A DNA stretch of 64,000 bases from Haberlea rhodopensis (taxonomy: Eukaryota; Streptophyta; Magnoliopsida; Lamiales; Gesneriaceae): assembly GCA_907163345.1 (NCBI GenBank), contig CAJQUN010000021.1, positions 2,418,001 to 2,482,000 of the forward strand, in the 5' to 3' direction. Position numbers and translations under genes: made by a program. The notes under the pieces were generated by a model. The model saw nothing but the letters and a program-made list of their open reading frames with translations. It did no database searches and was not told where the DNA came from. Of the stretch, positions 22,791-33,469 are shown in pieces (position 1 is the stretch's first letter; each line of letters starts with the position of its first letter).

Positions 22791-24803
22791 TGTGACACCC
22801 CTACCTTTTCATTACACATGGCACGCATATCTCTTTTATACACGTGTAAATACATGAGGCATGTCGCCTAACATTTATCCTGTAAGGGCGTCACATTACT
22901 TATATTCATACACATGACTGTGACTATAGCATTACTATAGTACCATATTTAATTCGTTTCAGCGGAAATTTTACTTTATAACATGTAAATTTAAAACTTT
23001 TCCACAACATTATGTACATGGCATATATGCCACAAAAATGGACTGATGTTGTATCTCGCATTACTCATACCAAAAACCTATACACTTATATGTACAATGA
23101 TGAGCAGAGGGAGAAGAACTACAGATCAGCCGGCCAACCTTGTATCCATACTGGAAAATACTTCAAAAAGACTTCTAGACCTTCCTCTAGAGTCCACTTT
23201 TTACTTTGGATTATCTGAAACAAAACACTTCACTGAGTATATACAAATAACCGATATTCAACATCACATAAGTATATAACTCATCAAAACTGTAGTAATA
23301 CTTGTACAACAAGTAATTCACATGTACACATGTATGTATGCTTATTTGTTCTTCTGTTATGGATCAACTAGAATCATGAACAATTTGTGATCACAAGATG
23401 GCCATGGCACTCTGTAGATCCCCTTTTGAGTTCTCAATTAACTCGGGATCGATATTCTTTGATTCTGTAATTCTGACCGTACTCAGAATGCATTAACACA
23501 TGGTTCAAGATCCTTAGCATCCATAACAGAGTTCATTAATCTCTTATGTATGTGCATGAATGCACAATTCATAATCACATTTCAATAGAATGAAACATCA
23601 CATCATATACAACACGTATTTACATCCTTTATAAACGCAATTCATAGAACATAAATCATATACTTATGTACAGTTAAATACCAAGTTATAGGATATACTC
23701 ACAAGTTATTGCACCTATCTTGATGATTTGCTTACTTCGCCTTACTGGTGACGGTATCAAACGTAGAACCTATCAGTGCATATCAAATGCACAACCAAAC
23801 TCAATATCATATGTTTTAATATGAATTAATTATAGTTATGCATAAAATGTTAATACAAAGTGCAGTATTACTTTTCTACTATTCTTTATTTCGCAAAGTT
23901 ACAATTACATTTTCTAGATTCAAATTTAGTAAAACCCTTCAGATAAGATGTATAAATTAGTTAAATCACTTCAAGTTACACTCTCTTTCCCTGATTCACC
24001 TATATTCAATTTAGAAACTTTTATTTCTATTAGGTTCAATTTATAAAACACTTTTGAATCTTTGTCAAAGGCATGTTGTCAAATATTCTATTACTAAAGT
24101 ACAATAGGTACAACAGCAAGATTAGCATACATTTATGCTCATATATTCTCACTAGTTAATGTTGTTAAAGAAAATCCTACACCAGAGCAAAGTAACATTA
24201 ACCCAAAATTGAATGTTTAATCAAGGTCAAAGGTAAGCTAATTGATTCATTCTTACTTCTCAAGACACTTAATACAACAGGTTCCAAATTCAACATTTAC
24301 GTTACTCAAACCCATCATTTGATAAGTCATATGTACCAAAAATCGTAATTAATAATTAAATAGAACTAAGAAAATTACCTTGATTTACAGAGAGTGGTAC
24401 ACGAGTTCTTTACAGTAAAAATCTAAGTTTGATCCGTAAAATAAAAATATGGATATGTGTGGAATGAAAAGTAGATGACACACAATTGTATAATATATCA
24501 TAAACCCATTGCTTTATCAGCACTTGCATGACACACGTGGCTTTTATTACGTTTTATCAGTTTTATATTCATTTATTATAATTTCTTTTTGTTTGTATTG
24601 CTTAAATTAGTTTTATTATTAGTATTTTATTCACTACTTTGACATTTAGTCCTTATTTCTTGAAAATCTATTCAATATATATTTATTCAATATATTAAAT
24701 TTAGTCAAATAATAATCTATTCACAATCTTTATGTTTTCCAATGCATATAAAATATATGCAATATTGCGTATGCATGATCATGTAAAGTTTTGGGTCATG
24801 ACA
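22791..24803. repeat. solo LTR (2013 bp) with 5-bp target duplication
   Basis: It starts TGTGACACCCCTACC and ends GGGTCATGACA, the terminal words common in plant Gypsy-type LTRs. It is flanked by ATCCA at 22786-22790 and ATCCA at 24804-24808, a perfect 5-bp target duplication. There is no internal coding sequence, primer site or second LTR. This is therefore the scar of an LTR element lost by LTR-LTR recombination, inserted into the viral coat-protein region. Confidence 0.88.
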
Positions 24804-25826
24804 ATCCATGTTGAGCATAAATCCATATGGATCGATTGGATCCAACTGAGATTTCTCGTAAGGCGTTTGATGTATATCTGGCCTGCGAGAACGGTTCCTT
24901 GTTCCAACTGAGGGATCCAAGGTTGCTGAGGTGAAATCATCCATGTGCGGCATACTTTGATCTCCTTCAGGTGGATTGTGTGACCCAAAACTTTCTTGTG
25001 GTAGAGGTCTTGGCACAAGCTCTCCTGTCTTCTACGAGATTTAATCCCGCAAAAGAATCAGCAAGATCATGTAGATCTTCCAGGTTGCTTATTTCCATTA
25101 CTTTGTGGAAAGTATGGGCTCTCCTCGTATGACTGTAATCATTTTTTCAGTCTCCGTCAAAGGTCTTCGGACCTCCTCTGCTTTCCCTTTTTGGTGTAAA
25201 AGGGGTTCTGTTCTGTAGGACGGTGGTACCCATCCTCCGTTTCTTCTTCCTGTCGGACTTGGTCTTGACTCCAACTCCTTAACACGGGTTTGAACATCTC
25301 GAAGGTTTTCAAGAATCTCCTCCTGATGTTTAATAATAATCTCCATCTAACTTTGAATAAGATGGATCTGTGCAGGGACATGGTATTGAAGGTAGCCATA
25401 ACGCTGCACTGTCTTCTGAATCTCTCTAAGATCTTGGGATATCTTAGAAGAATCTGGATCGATTTCTCGAAAGGTTGGTTCTTCCATCCTAATCCTCTGG
25501 TCCGGACCCTATTGGATCATTGGGGTCTGGAACAACATCCTCGTGTTCAGGATGATCGTCTTCCTAAAGTTCGGCTAAACAATTACGAGGAACAGGTTTA
25601 TGCACGGTGTGCATAAACATGTTCCTCGTAATTGTTTCCACTTATGGTTGAAGAGTTGAGCTTCTGCCATATGCTTCTGATTAAGTGATTCCAATTTCTG
25701 GAAGTACCACCTGTAAGAATGACACTTCGAACATTCGTTGGGGTCAACATTATCTTGAATCGTCTCCTCCGTATAGGTTACAAATTAATATTCAAGATAT
25801 TATTATAGTATTTCCAGAATAAACCT
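24804..25826 (-). pseudogene. endogenous caulimovirid polyprotein N-terminal region
   Basis: The minus strand shows a short frame with ECSKCHSYRWYF and a basic stretch, then the inverted repeat at 25577-25637. A coiled-coil-like block follows (IIIKHQEEILENLRDVQTRVKELE, in two parts around 25340-25270), then proline/basic text and DPIDPYGFML near 24830. At 24804 the frame meets the solo LTR. Skipping the LTR and one copy of its duplication, the same frame continues into 22790-22756, so the two pieces were joined before insertion. Several stops and frameshifts break it. Confidence 0.65.
25577..25637. repeat. 61-bp inverted repeat (29-nt arms) inside viral N-terminal region
   Basis: Arms 25577-25605 and 25609-25637 are reverse complements with one mismatch and a 3-bp loop (GGT). 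The hairpin sits inside what should be coding sequence and destroys the frame there. Confidence 0.9.
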
Positions 25827-25838
25827 GCTCTGATATCA
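25827..25838 (-). other. tRNA-iMet primer site of endogenous caulimovirid
   Basis: TGATATCAGAGC on the minus strand differs by one base from the tRNA-iMet complement used by caulimovirids. It lies about 100 bp before the first viral coding blocks. It marks the conventional position 1 of the viral genome. Confidence 0.55.
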
Positions 25839-25839
25839 T

Positions 25840-26955
25840 TTTGTGCCAAGGATCGCAAAAAAACGGGGACTTGTAAAAAGAAGACATTAAATGCCACTTT
25901 TTTTTATAATTATAAGGATATAAAAGATAATTAAAAATTATATAGAGACTTTTTTGTAAACTAAACAAAAGCCTAGGGAATAGAATCCAATCTCACCAAA
26001 CCATTGAGAGGTAAAAGAGTCAAAACAAAGCACCCAATTGATTTGAAATTTTGAAATTAGACCTACTTGAATAAAAGTTTATCAAACTTGGATTTTCTTG
26101 CACTAAAGTTTTTTTCCCAAGACTTAAGTGATTTAAGTTTCCAAAAAGAGCACTTCCTTGCAATTTCCCCTAATTAAATAAAGAGGAAATTGTGAGGAGG
26201 TACCAGTTAGGAAATAATTATTCAACTAAATCCTGGCAAAAATCATTTTTCTTTAACAATTCAATTTTCAAGAAACGTTTTCCATATAGGTCCAATTTAT
26301 TGACATATATTTTTTAAGGTATTTTTTGTTGATGAAAATACCACTCAATTCAAAAAAACTAGGTCAAATCTCATATTCCTCTTCTTCGGTCATTCTCTTC
26401 CCCTTTATCTTCAGCAAAAAATACCAAAGCCATTCTCTATTCTCTTCGGAAAAAAATCACAGACATTTTCCTCAAAAAATCTCGCAGGGTCCGCACCTCG
26501 ATTCTTTGCAGCGGCGGCGCCGACTTCTTCTCCAGCCCCTTCTCCTCCTCCTCTAGGGTTTGCAGATTCGCATTGTCGTCGCCATTGTCGTCTTCATCTT
26601 CTACCTGTGACGATTATAAACCCTAACCAGGATATGATTAGCGGATTTTGTTTTACTTCTGGAAGAATTATTAATGATGTTTCTGCAATGGTCTTATGAC
26701 CTCCATTTTTGACGGACCATGAATTTGATATGTTAGAGTTGATTGAAATATTTGAAGAAAAAAAATGAGAAGGAGTGCCCGATTCAAGTTCAAAAAATGC
26801 AGACTTGTTGGGGGCAAAATCTTGCAGCACTTGAAATTTTAAGAATTTTGGGGACAAAAAAAACGTGCATCATGGGTAAAAAATCTGAAATTCTAAAAAT
26901 TTCATACATTGTGTGCATGATTTTTTAACCATGTGCGTGCATCAACCTAAAATTG
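25840..26955. other. intergenic DNA with 5'-leader-like stretch, no gene called
   Basis: AT-rich except for 26380-26640. That part is CT-rich, then has a GCGGCGGCGCCG run and a TCTAGGGTTT motif, resembling the 5' leader of a plant housekeeping gene. No downstream coding region follows it. The right end (about 26840-26955) carries degenerate GTGTGCATGA and GTGCGTGCAT words related to the minisatellite at 36863, on the far side of the copia element. Confidence 0.4.
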
Positions 26956-27991
26956 GACATTGGAGGGGAACATAGGGGAGGGATTACATTTAGAATGAAA
27001 TAGAGAAAGGCACGACACGCAGGTCGTATTATAAATACAAACATCCACAAATCCTATCTAATAGGTCAAAGGGCTATAACCACGCACCATGCTCAAACAA
27101 CACATAAAGCATGCATTAACATTTAATTAATTAAATTCTAAACATTTTAAATTTAATTCTAATTAAAACTGTAAAATAATTTTTGAAAAATTATCGTACG
27201 CTCGGGACATCACATGCCACGAACTAAAGCGACTAAGACTCGAACCACCATGGTTCGAACCACAAACACTCGGCTGGACCATAGATGGGCCTAGGGTTCG
27301 AAACCCTAGCCCATGGCCGAGCCAAGCTCGAGCGGCGGCGGCGCTAGGGTTCCAAACCCTAGCCGCCTCGCACCCTTTTGGTATTTTATCGAGCCATCTT
27401 GTTTTAAACGCAGGAATTTGTTAGCCACGAGTCACGGTCATGCCATGCACGGGGTTCGCTCAACCATCTCGAGCTAAGGGTTCGAAAAACCTTGCTCTCA
27501 TGTGGTAAAGTTACTAATCCATGCATGCGTGAACCATTATCGAGTCAAAGAGTTCAAAACTCATCCACGTCTCAAAACTTTAGAAAATAAGGCGATGATG
27601 GCCGAGCCATGCACGGCTATTAGGGTTCGAAACCCTAGCCGTCACGTCCAATGGGTTCTAAACCCTAATTAATTTTCGACACTTCCATGCACAATTATTA
27701 GCCACAACGACTAAGCCATCTCGAGCCAATGGTTCGAAAACCCTAGCCCTCATGTGGCTAGCCGTGGTGACATTTGTGATGGTGATGGCCGAAAACTTTA
27801 TGACATATGGTTCGATATTCGCCTAATTATATCAAATACAACTTTACGATGATTTTCAAAAACTAAATATTTATTTCATATCATATATGAATTAAACAGT
27901 TTTAATTAGCATGCAATATTAATTCTAATATGATTAACACAATTTAATCACATAAATCCGATATGAGCCTTGTACACGGCTCTGATACCAC
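26956..27991 (-). repeat. truncated second copy of copia leader
   Basis: Aligns to 34296-35333 with a few small indels (for example a 7-9 bp difference near 27010 and a 14-bp difference near 27635). It includes the primer-binding site TGGTATCAGAGC at 27990-27979, so the adjacent LTR has primer sites of two internal copies in reach. The left edge at about 26956 is a truncation point. Confidence 0.9.
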
Positions 27992-29492
27992 TGTAAGTAA
28001 TCCTTAGAGCATACAACGCAGCGGAATAAAATTTTTAGGATTACAAACCAGCAGATCTATACATAGGTTATCATATCGGATTAAGGTATACGAAGGTCTC
28101 ACCCTTGTAGCGTGTTTGAAACAGAATCCACGGAGCAGCACCACGTCCTACGCCTTCTCCGAGTCAATAGCAAAACTCAATGAGTTTTGCCTCAACGGTA
28201 TCCACACGATCAAATCGGGTGAAGGGATGGATTAATAACAAGTTGCTAGACAAGTTATTAAACCGATACACGAAGCTAACTCGATTCACAATCGAATGAT
28301 GGCACGAAAACAATCAAGGATGCCCTTCGACAATGAAGAAGCCGAGAGCAAACTTGAGAGGCGGCCGAGAGCTTCTCACGTGTAGGTTTTTGATATTATG
28401 AAGTGTTATATCAAGTCTTACTAATTAAACACCTTGCAATCATATTATATATGATTAATTAAAGGCTTTCATAAAGCCTCATGGGCTTAAGCCCATGATT
28501 TAATTAATCATTATGATTATTAATTAAGACTCCTCTTAATTATTTAATTCATCCCATGAATTTAATTTCCCTTCTCGATTTAATCTTTTGTGCGACCCGA
28601 TAGGATCTTGTAATGTTGGCAGTGACATAAAATCTCATTTTATGTCGCAAGCATTGAGCGGTATCTAGCAACACATCAATGCTACCCAAATTACAAGAAT
28701 GTCAATGACTCGACATAACCTTTAGAACTTGTGATAATATTAATCATGTAACTTAATCCCTTGGTCCTTTGTGTTTAGATTGAACACGAGTCATGGAATA
28801 GTCATACTCGTATATCCAATCTTTATTTCTTGATCCACAAGTAGAACTAGAATAAACGAATAAGCTCGATATCTCATATCGACTCATTCGAGCATGGCCA
28901 TGCATTTTAGTTCTCACTTGATCAAGGGCCAAACACATCTCCTGTTATATATGAGGGACAAATCCTATCTCGATCAGTCAATATCCCTCTACATAATTCG
29001 TAGTGTATCCAATAGTCGCCTTTATAGATTACCCTGTTACGGGTAACGTTTGACGATATCAAGATACATAACTCCTTATGTTGGGATCTCTGATGATCAC
29101 AAGTCGTAAGGATTACATACATTATTATCACTATGAGAATTGCATATGACGATCATATAACTATCCATGTTGCATTCTCATGGTGGGTCTGTCCAGTACA
29201 TCGTTCTCTAACATGTACCCATGTATTGATTTGATATCTCATATCAATGAACAATTCATCGATCAACACATACTAGTCTCTACGTATTATCATTATCCCT
29301 TTCATGATAATACTTGACTAGGGACATCTTTAAGAATAATACAATATTATTCTAAGGACATTAACATATATATTAATCCACAATGCACAGTTAAAAGAAT
29401 CATATATAATAATGAATTGCCATTCATAAAACCATAAACATTGTATGTCTTAAACAATCATCTAATGACTTGTTTCAGGGCATATCCCAACA
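27992..29492 (-). repeat. 3' LTR of young copia element (1501 bp)
   Basis: Starts TGTAAGTAATCC and ends CCCAACA in the plus reading. It is near-identical to 35334-36833. The plus-strand sequence AATCTCCCACTTGC next to 29492 is the complement of the polypurine tract. Confidence 0.95.
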
Positions 29493-29507
29493 AATCTCCC
29501 ACTTGCA

Positions 29508-32054
29508 CTAAGACCACTCAGACATATACCTAATGCCTAGAGATCTAGTATGACGATCATGCTTCTGCTGTGACAGCGGCTTCGTCAATGGGTCAGATAC
29601 ATTATCATCTGTTGGTACTTTGCATATTTTAACATCTCCCCTTTCAACGATTTCTCGAATGAAATAGAAATGCCTAAGTATGTGCTTGGATCTTTGGTGA
29701 GATCTTGGTTCCTTAGCCAATGCGATCGCTCCATTGTTGTCACAATAGAGTTCTATCGGGTCTTTAAAGCTAGGCACCACTCCAAGTTCAGAAATGAACT
29801 TCCTCATCCAAACAGCTTCCTTTGCTGCATCCGAGGCAGCAATATACTCAGCTTCCGTTGTAGAATCGGCTACTGTTTCTTGCTTTGAACTCTTCCAGCT
29901 CACAGCACCTCCATTCAGGCAATACACATATCCAGATTGCGATCGAAAATCATCTTTGTCGGTTTGGAAGCTTGCATCAGTGTAACCCATTACATTGAGC
30001 TCTTCCTCACCTCCATAAATCAAGAATGTATCATTAGTCCTTCTCAAGTACTTCAGGATATTCTTGACAGCAATCCAGTGACCTTCACCTGGATCAACTT
30101 GATATCTGCTCGTCATGCTCAAAACATACGATACATCGGGACGAGTACATATCATGGCATACATGATAGATCCAATAGCTGACGCGTATGGAATCTTACT
30201 CATGCGTTGTCTTTCATCTGGTGTTGAAGGACACTGTTCCTTCGAGAGATAAATACCATGTGTCATAGGCACGAATCCTTTCTTGGATTCTTGCATGCTA
30301 AACCTTTTAAGCACCTTGTCTATGTATGTACTTTGACTTAGACCAATAAGCCTTCTTGATCTATCTCTATAGATCTTGATTCCTAATACATAGGTGGATT
30401 CTCCCAAGTCTTTCATCGAAAAGCAGTTCCCTAGCCAAATCTTTACAGATTGCAAGGCAGGGATATCATTTCCAATAAGAAGTATGTCATCTACATACAA
30501 CACTAGGAAAATGATTACGCTCCCACTGACCTTCTTGTAGACACAAGGTTCATCTTCATTTTTGATAAAACCAAACTCTTTGATTGCATCATCAAAACAA
30601 AGATTCCAACTCCGAGAAGCTTGCTTCAATCCATAAATGGATCGTTGTAGCTTGCATATCTTTCCAGCATCCTTTGGATCGACAAAACCCTCGGGCTGTG
30701 TCATGTACACATCCTCGACCAGATTTCCATTAAGGAAAGCTGTTTTGACATCCATCTGCCAGATTTCATAATCATGAAATGCAGCTATTGCAAGTAAGAT
30801 CCTTATGGATTTAACCATGGCCACTGGTGAAAAGGTTTCATCATAGTCAATACCATGAATTTGTTTGAATCCTTTTGCAACCAGCCGACCTTTATAGGTT
30901 TGTACGTTACCATCCATATCGGTCTTTTTCTTGAAAATCCATTTGCACCCTATGGGTCGTACCCCTTCAGGTGGATCAACCAAAGTCCATACTTGGTTTG
31001 CATACATGGATTCCATCTCAGATTTCATGGCCTCTTGCCATTTCTCAGAATCATTGCCCATTATAGCTTGTTGATAAGATGACGGCTCATCCTCATCAAT
31101 AAGTAGTAAGTCACCTTGTTGAGTCACAAGAAATCCATATCTCTGTGGCTCCCAGTGTACTCTTACAGACCTACGCTGGGCTTGTGTCTCTTGAGCAGGT
31201 GTTTCTTCCACAACAGCTTGCGGTGCCTGCTCTGTTTCCATCTCAATCTCAGGTTCAGTGTTTTCTTGTGGTTGAACTTCACTAAGTTCTATTTTTCTCC
31301 CACTGGTTTTTCTAGAAATAAATTCTCTTTCAAGAAATACACCAGTCCGAGCAACAACTACTTTGTTCTCGGTGGGATAATAGAAATAGCATCCTTTCGT
31401 TTCCTTAGGATACCCCACAAATAAACACTTATCAGATTTGGGTCCAAGTTTGTTAGTGGCGTGACGTCTAACGAAAGCCTCACAACCCCAAATCTTAATA
31501 AAAGACATACTAGGACGCTTCCCAGTCCATATCTCATATGGTGTCTTTTCCACTGATTTAGATGGAACACGGTTCAGTAAGAAAATCGTTGTTTCTAGAG
31601 CGTGTCCCCAAAACGATATCGGAAGATCTGCATGACTCATCATTGATCTAACCATGTCTAACAAGGTTCGATTTCTCCTCTCGGATACACCATTCCATTG
31701 TGGAGTATATGGAGGAGTGAGTTGTGGGACTATCCCACACTCCTTTAGATAGTCATGAAATTCTTGGCTTAAGTATTCACCTCCTCGATCTGATCGAAGG
31801 ATTTTGATACTTTTGCCAAGTTGGTTTTGTACTTCATTCTTGAAATCTTTGAACTTTTCAAAGGTTTCATGTTTATGTTCCATTAGGTACACATACCCAT
31901 ATCTACTGAGGTCATCAGTAAATGTAACGAAGTATTGAAAACCACCTCTAGCTTGTGTACTTATTGGTCCACATACATCACTATGTATTAGTCCCAATAA
32001 AACATTTGCCCTTTCAACATGTCCCTTGAAAGGGGCTTTAGTCATCTTGCCCAT
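29508..32054 (-). CDS. copia Pol: integrase, reverse transcriptase, RNase H
   Basis: An uninterrupted 848-residue frame. The integrase has HSDVCGP, LRSDRGGEY and NGVSERRN, supplying D, D and E of the catalytic triad, followed by the chromo-type C-terminal region and a Gln/Glu-rich hinge. The RT has the WQEAM...W start, QMDVKTAFLNG and the YVDD active site (LYVDDILLIG, about residue 545). RNase H has GYTDASFQ, STTEAEY and the final DPLTKPL. It belongs in one polyprotein with the upstream gag-protease frame, but one base appears lost near 32095, so translation would stop before reaching it. All catalytic residues seen are intact. The frame could be expressed only by reinitiation or frameshifting. 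Confidence 0.93.
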   Translation of the reverse strand: MGKMTKAPFKGHVERANVLLGLIHSDVCGPISTQARGGFQYFVTFTDDLSRYGYVYLMEHKHETFEKFKDFKNEVQNQLGKSIKILRSDRGGEYLSQEFHDYLKECGIVPQLTPPYTPQWNGVSERRNRTLLDMVRSMMSHADLPISFWGHALETTIFLLNRVPSKSVEKTPYEIWTGKRPSMSFIKIWGCEAFVRRHATNKLGPKSDKCLFVGYPKETKGCYFYYPTENKVVVARTGVFLEREFISRKTSGRKIELSEVQPQENTEPEIEMETEQAPQAVVEETPAQETQAQRRSVRVHWEPQRYGFLVTQQGDLLLIDEDEPSSYQQAIMGNDSEKWQEAMKSEMESMYANQVWTLVDPPEGVRPIGCKWIFKKKTDMDGNVQTYKGRLVAKGFKQIHGIDYDETFSPVAMVKSIRILLAIAAFHDYEIWQMDVKTAFLNGNLVEDVYMTQPEGFVDPKDAGKICKLQRSIYGLKQASRSWNLCFDDAIKEFGFIKNEDEPCVYKKVSGSVIIFLVLYVDDILLIGNDIPALQSVKIWLGNCFSMKDLGESTYVLGIKIYRDRSRRLIGLSQSTYIDKVLKRFSMQESKKGFVPMTHGIYLSKEQCPSTPDERQRMSKIPYASAIGSIMYAMICTRPDVSYVLSMTSRYQVDPGEGHWIAVKNILKYLRRTNDTFLIYGGEEELNVMGYTDASFQTDKDDFRSQSGYVYCLNGGAVSWKSSKQETVADSTTEAEYIAASDAAKEAVWMRKFISELGVVPSFKDPIELYCDNNGAIALAKEPRSHQRSKHILRHFYFIREIVERGDVKICKVPTDDNVSDPLTKPLSQQKHDRHTRSLGIRYMSEWS

Positions 32055-33469
32055 TAAACAAGATTCGCATGCTTCATATGATTCAAAATCAAAGAATCTA
32101 ATACTCCATCCTTATGAAGTTTAGATATACGGTTCTCGTTTATGTGGCCCAAGCGACAGTGCCAGAGATAAGTCGGATTACAATCATTATTTTTAATCCT
32201 TTTAGTATTTATGTTATAGATAGGCATATCAAGATTTAATACATAAAGACCATTCACCATTTGTGCACTAGCATAAAACATATCATTTAAATAAATAGAA
32301 CAACAGTTGTCCTTTATTATAAATGAAAAACCATACTTGTCTAAACAAGAAATAGATATTATGTTTTTAGTAATAGAAGGCACAAAATAACAGTCTTTTA
32401 AAATCAATGATAAACCAAAAGGTAAAGCTAAATGATAATCTCCTATAGCTAATGCAGCAACTCTTGCTCCATTTCCAACTCGGAGATCTACTTCACCTTT
32501 CGCCAACGTCCTACTCCTTTTGAGATCCTGCACATTTACACAAATGTGAGATCCACATCCAGTATCTAATACCCATGATGAAGAAGTAGATAAATTGACT
32601 TCTATAACAAAAATACCTGAAGCGGAAGTCACACTTTCTTTCTTTAGATCCTCCAGATATACTTTGCAGTTTCTTTTCCAATGGCCGGTCTCACCGCAAT
32701 GGAAACAGTTCTCTTCCTTTGCTATCCCTCCCTTTGGCTTCAGTGCAGAAGACTTTGGCTTAGATTTAGCAAAGACCTTCTTTGCTTTCTTGTTGCCTTT
32801 AGCTTTGGCCCTTCCTTTGCCCTTATTCACAATAAGGACATTTGTGGCCTTAGTCTTCTTAGTATTTGCTTCATATGTTCTCAACATACCAAGCAATTGT
32901 GGTAGAGTCTTTTCCATGTCAGTCATATTGTAATTTACTACAAATTGACTGAAGCTCTCAGGCAACGATTGCAAGATTACATCGGTGGCCAACTCTTGGT
33001 CCAATGGAAAACCTAGCTTGTCCAGATTCTCAATGTACCCAATCATCTTGAGCACATGATTTCCAACTAAGCTTCCTTCTACCATCCTGCACTGAAATAA
33101 CGCCTTAGAGACGTCATACCTCTCTTGTCTTGCTTGTTGTTGGTACAACTGCTTTAAGTGTTCGATCATATCGAACGCCTCCATTTCCTCATGTTGCTTC
33201 TGAAGCTCAGAGTTCATGGTGGCAAGCATGAGGCACCCAACATCAAGTGCGTTACTCTGATGCTTCTTGTAAGCATCTTTTTCAGCTCTTGTAGCTGTTA
33301 GGGGAGGTTCCTCAGCGGGCAAGGGTTCCTCTAGGACATATTGTTTCTTTTCTTGTTTGAGGACTATCCTCAAGTTCCTATGCCAGTCTAGGAAATTCGT
33401 CCCATTTAATTTGTCCTTCTCAAGGACCGATCGCAGTGATAAAGTGCTAGTAACGTTGTTAGTTGCCAT
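32054..33469 (-). CDS. copia Gag and protease
   Basis: A 471-residue frame from ATG 33469. Residues 1-220 form the UBN2-type Gag region (FLDWHRNLRIVL, then LPESFSQFVVNYNM). A Lys-rich segment follows, then a CCHC knuckle CFHCGETGHWKRNC near residue 258, and the protease with WVLDTGCGSH near 299. The C-terminus holds the start of the GAG-pre-integrase zinc region (LWHCRLGHINENRISKL). The last dozen or so residues are out of frame because of an apparent single-base loss near 32095, after which pol continues in another frame. Gag assembles the particle and the protease matures it. Confidence 0.92.
   Translation of the reverse strand: MATNNVTSTLSLRSVLEKDKLNGTNFLDWHRNLRIVLKQEKKQYVLEEPLPAEEPPLTATRAEKDAYKKHQSNALDVGCLMLATMNSELQKQHEEMEAFDMIEHLKQLYQQQARQERYDVSKALFQCRMVEGSLVGNHVLKMIGYIENLDKLGFPLDQELATDVILQSLPESFSQFVVNYNMTDMEKTLPQLLGMLRTYEANTKKTKATNVLIVNKGKGRAKAKGNKKAKKVFAKSKPKSSALKPKGGIAKEENCFHCGETGHWKRNCKVYLEDLKKESVTSASGIFVIEVNLSTSSSWVLDTGCGSHICVNVQDLKRSRTLAKGEVDLRVGNGARVAALAIGDYHLALPFGLSLILKDCYFVPSITKNIISISCLDKYGFSFIIKDNCCSIYLNDMFYASAQMVNGLYVLNLDMPIYNINTKRIKNNDCNPTYLWHCRLGHINENRISKLHKDGVLDSLILNHMKHANLV

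Larger units (their letters stand above)
12440..25840 (-). mobile_element. endogenous caulimovirid (florendovirus-like), nearly full length, with two nested insertions
   Basis: Read on the minus strand, the order is: tRNA-Met primer site, N-terminal polyprotein region, coat-protein zinc finger, 30K-type movement protein, aspartic protease, RT, RNase H, a second ORF, then a TATA box. That set of domains defines Caulimoviridae. A separate ORF of unknown function after RNase H is the arrangement I recall for florendoviruses, so the genus is an inference. The viral sequence totals about 6.4 kb once the nested elements at 17749-22755 and 22791-24803 are subtracted. Multiple stops, frameshifts and a large RT deletion show an ancient, inactive copy. 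No integrase or LTR belongs to it. Confidence 0.85.

Noticed and set aside
27979..27990. Several GCTCTGATACCA-like stretches as tRNA genes
   Set aside because: They are primer-binding sites of retroelements (next to LTR edges), with no cloverleaf around them.
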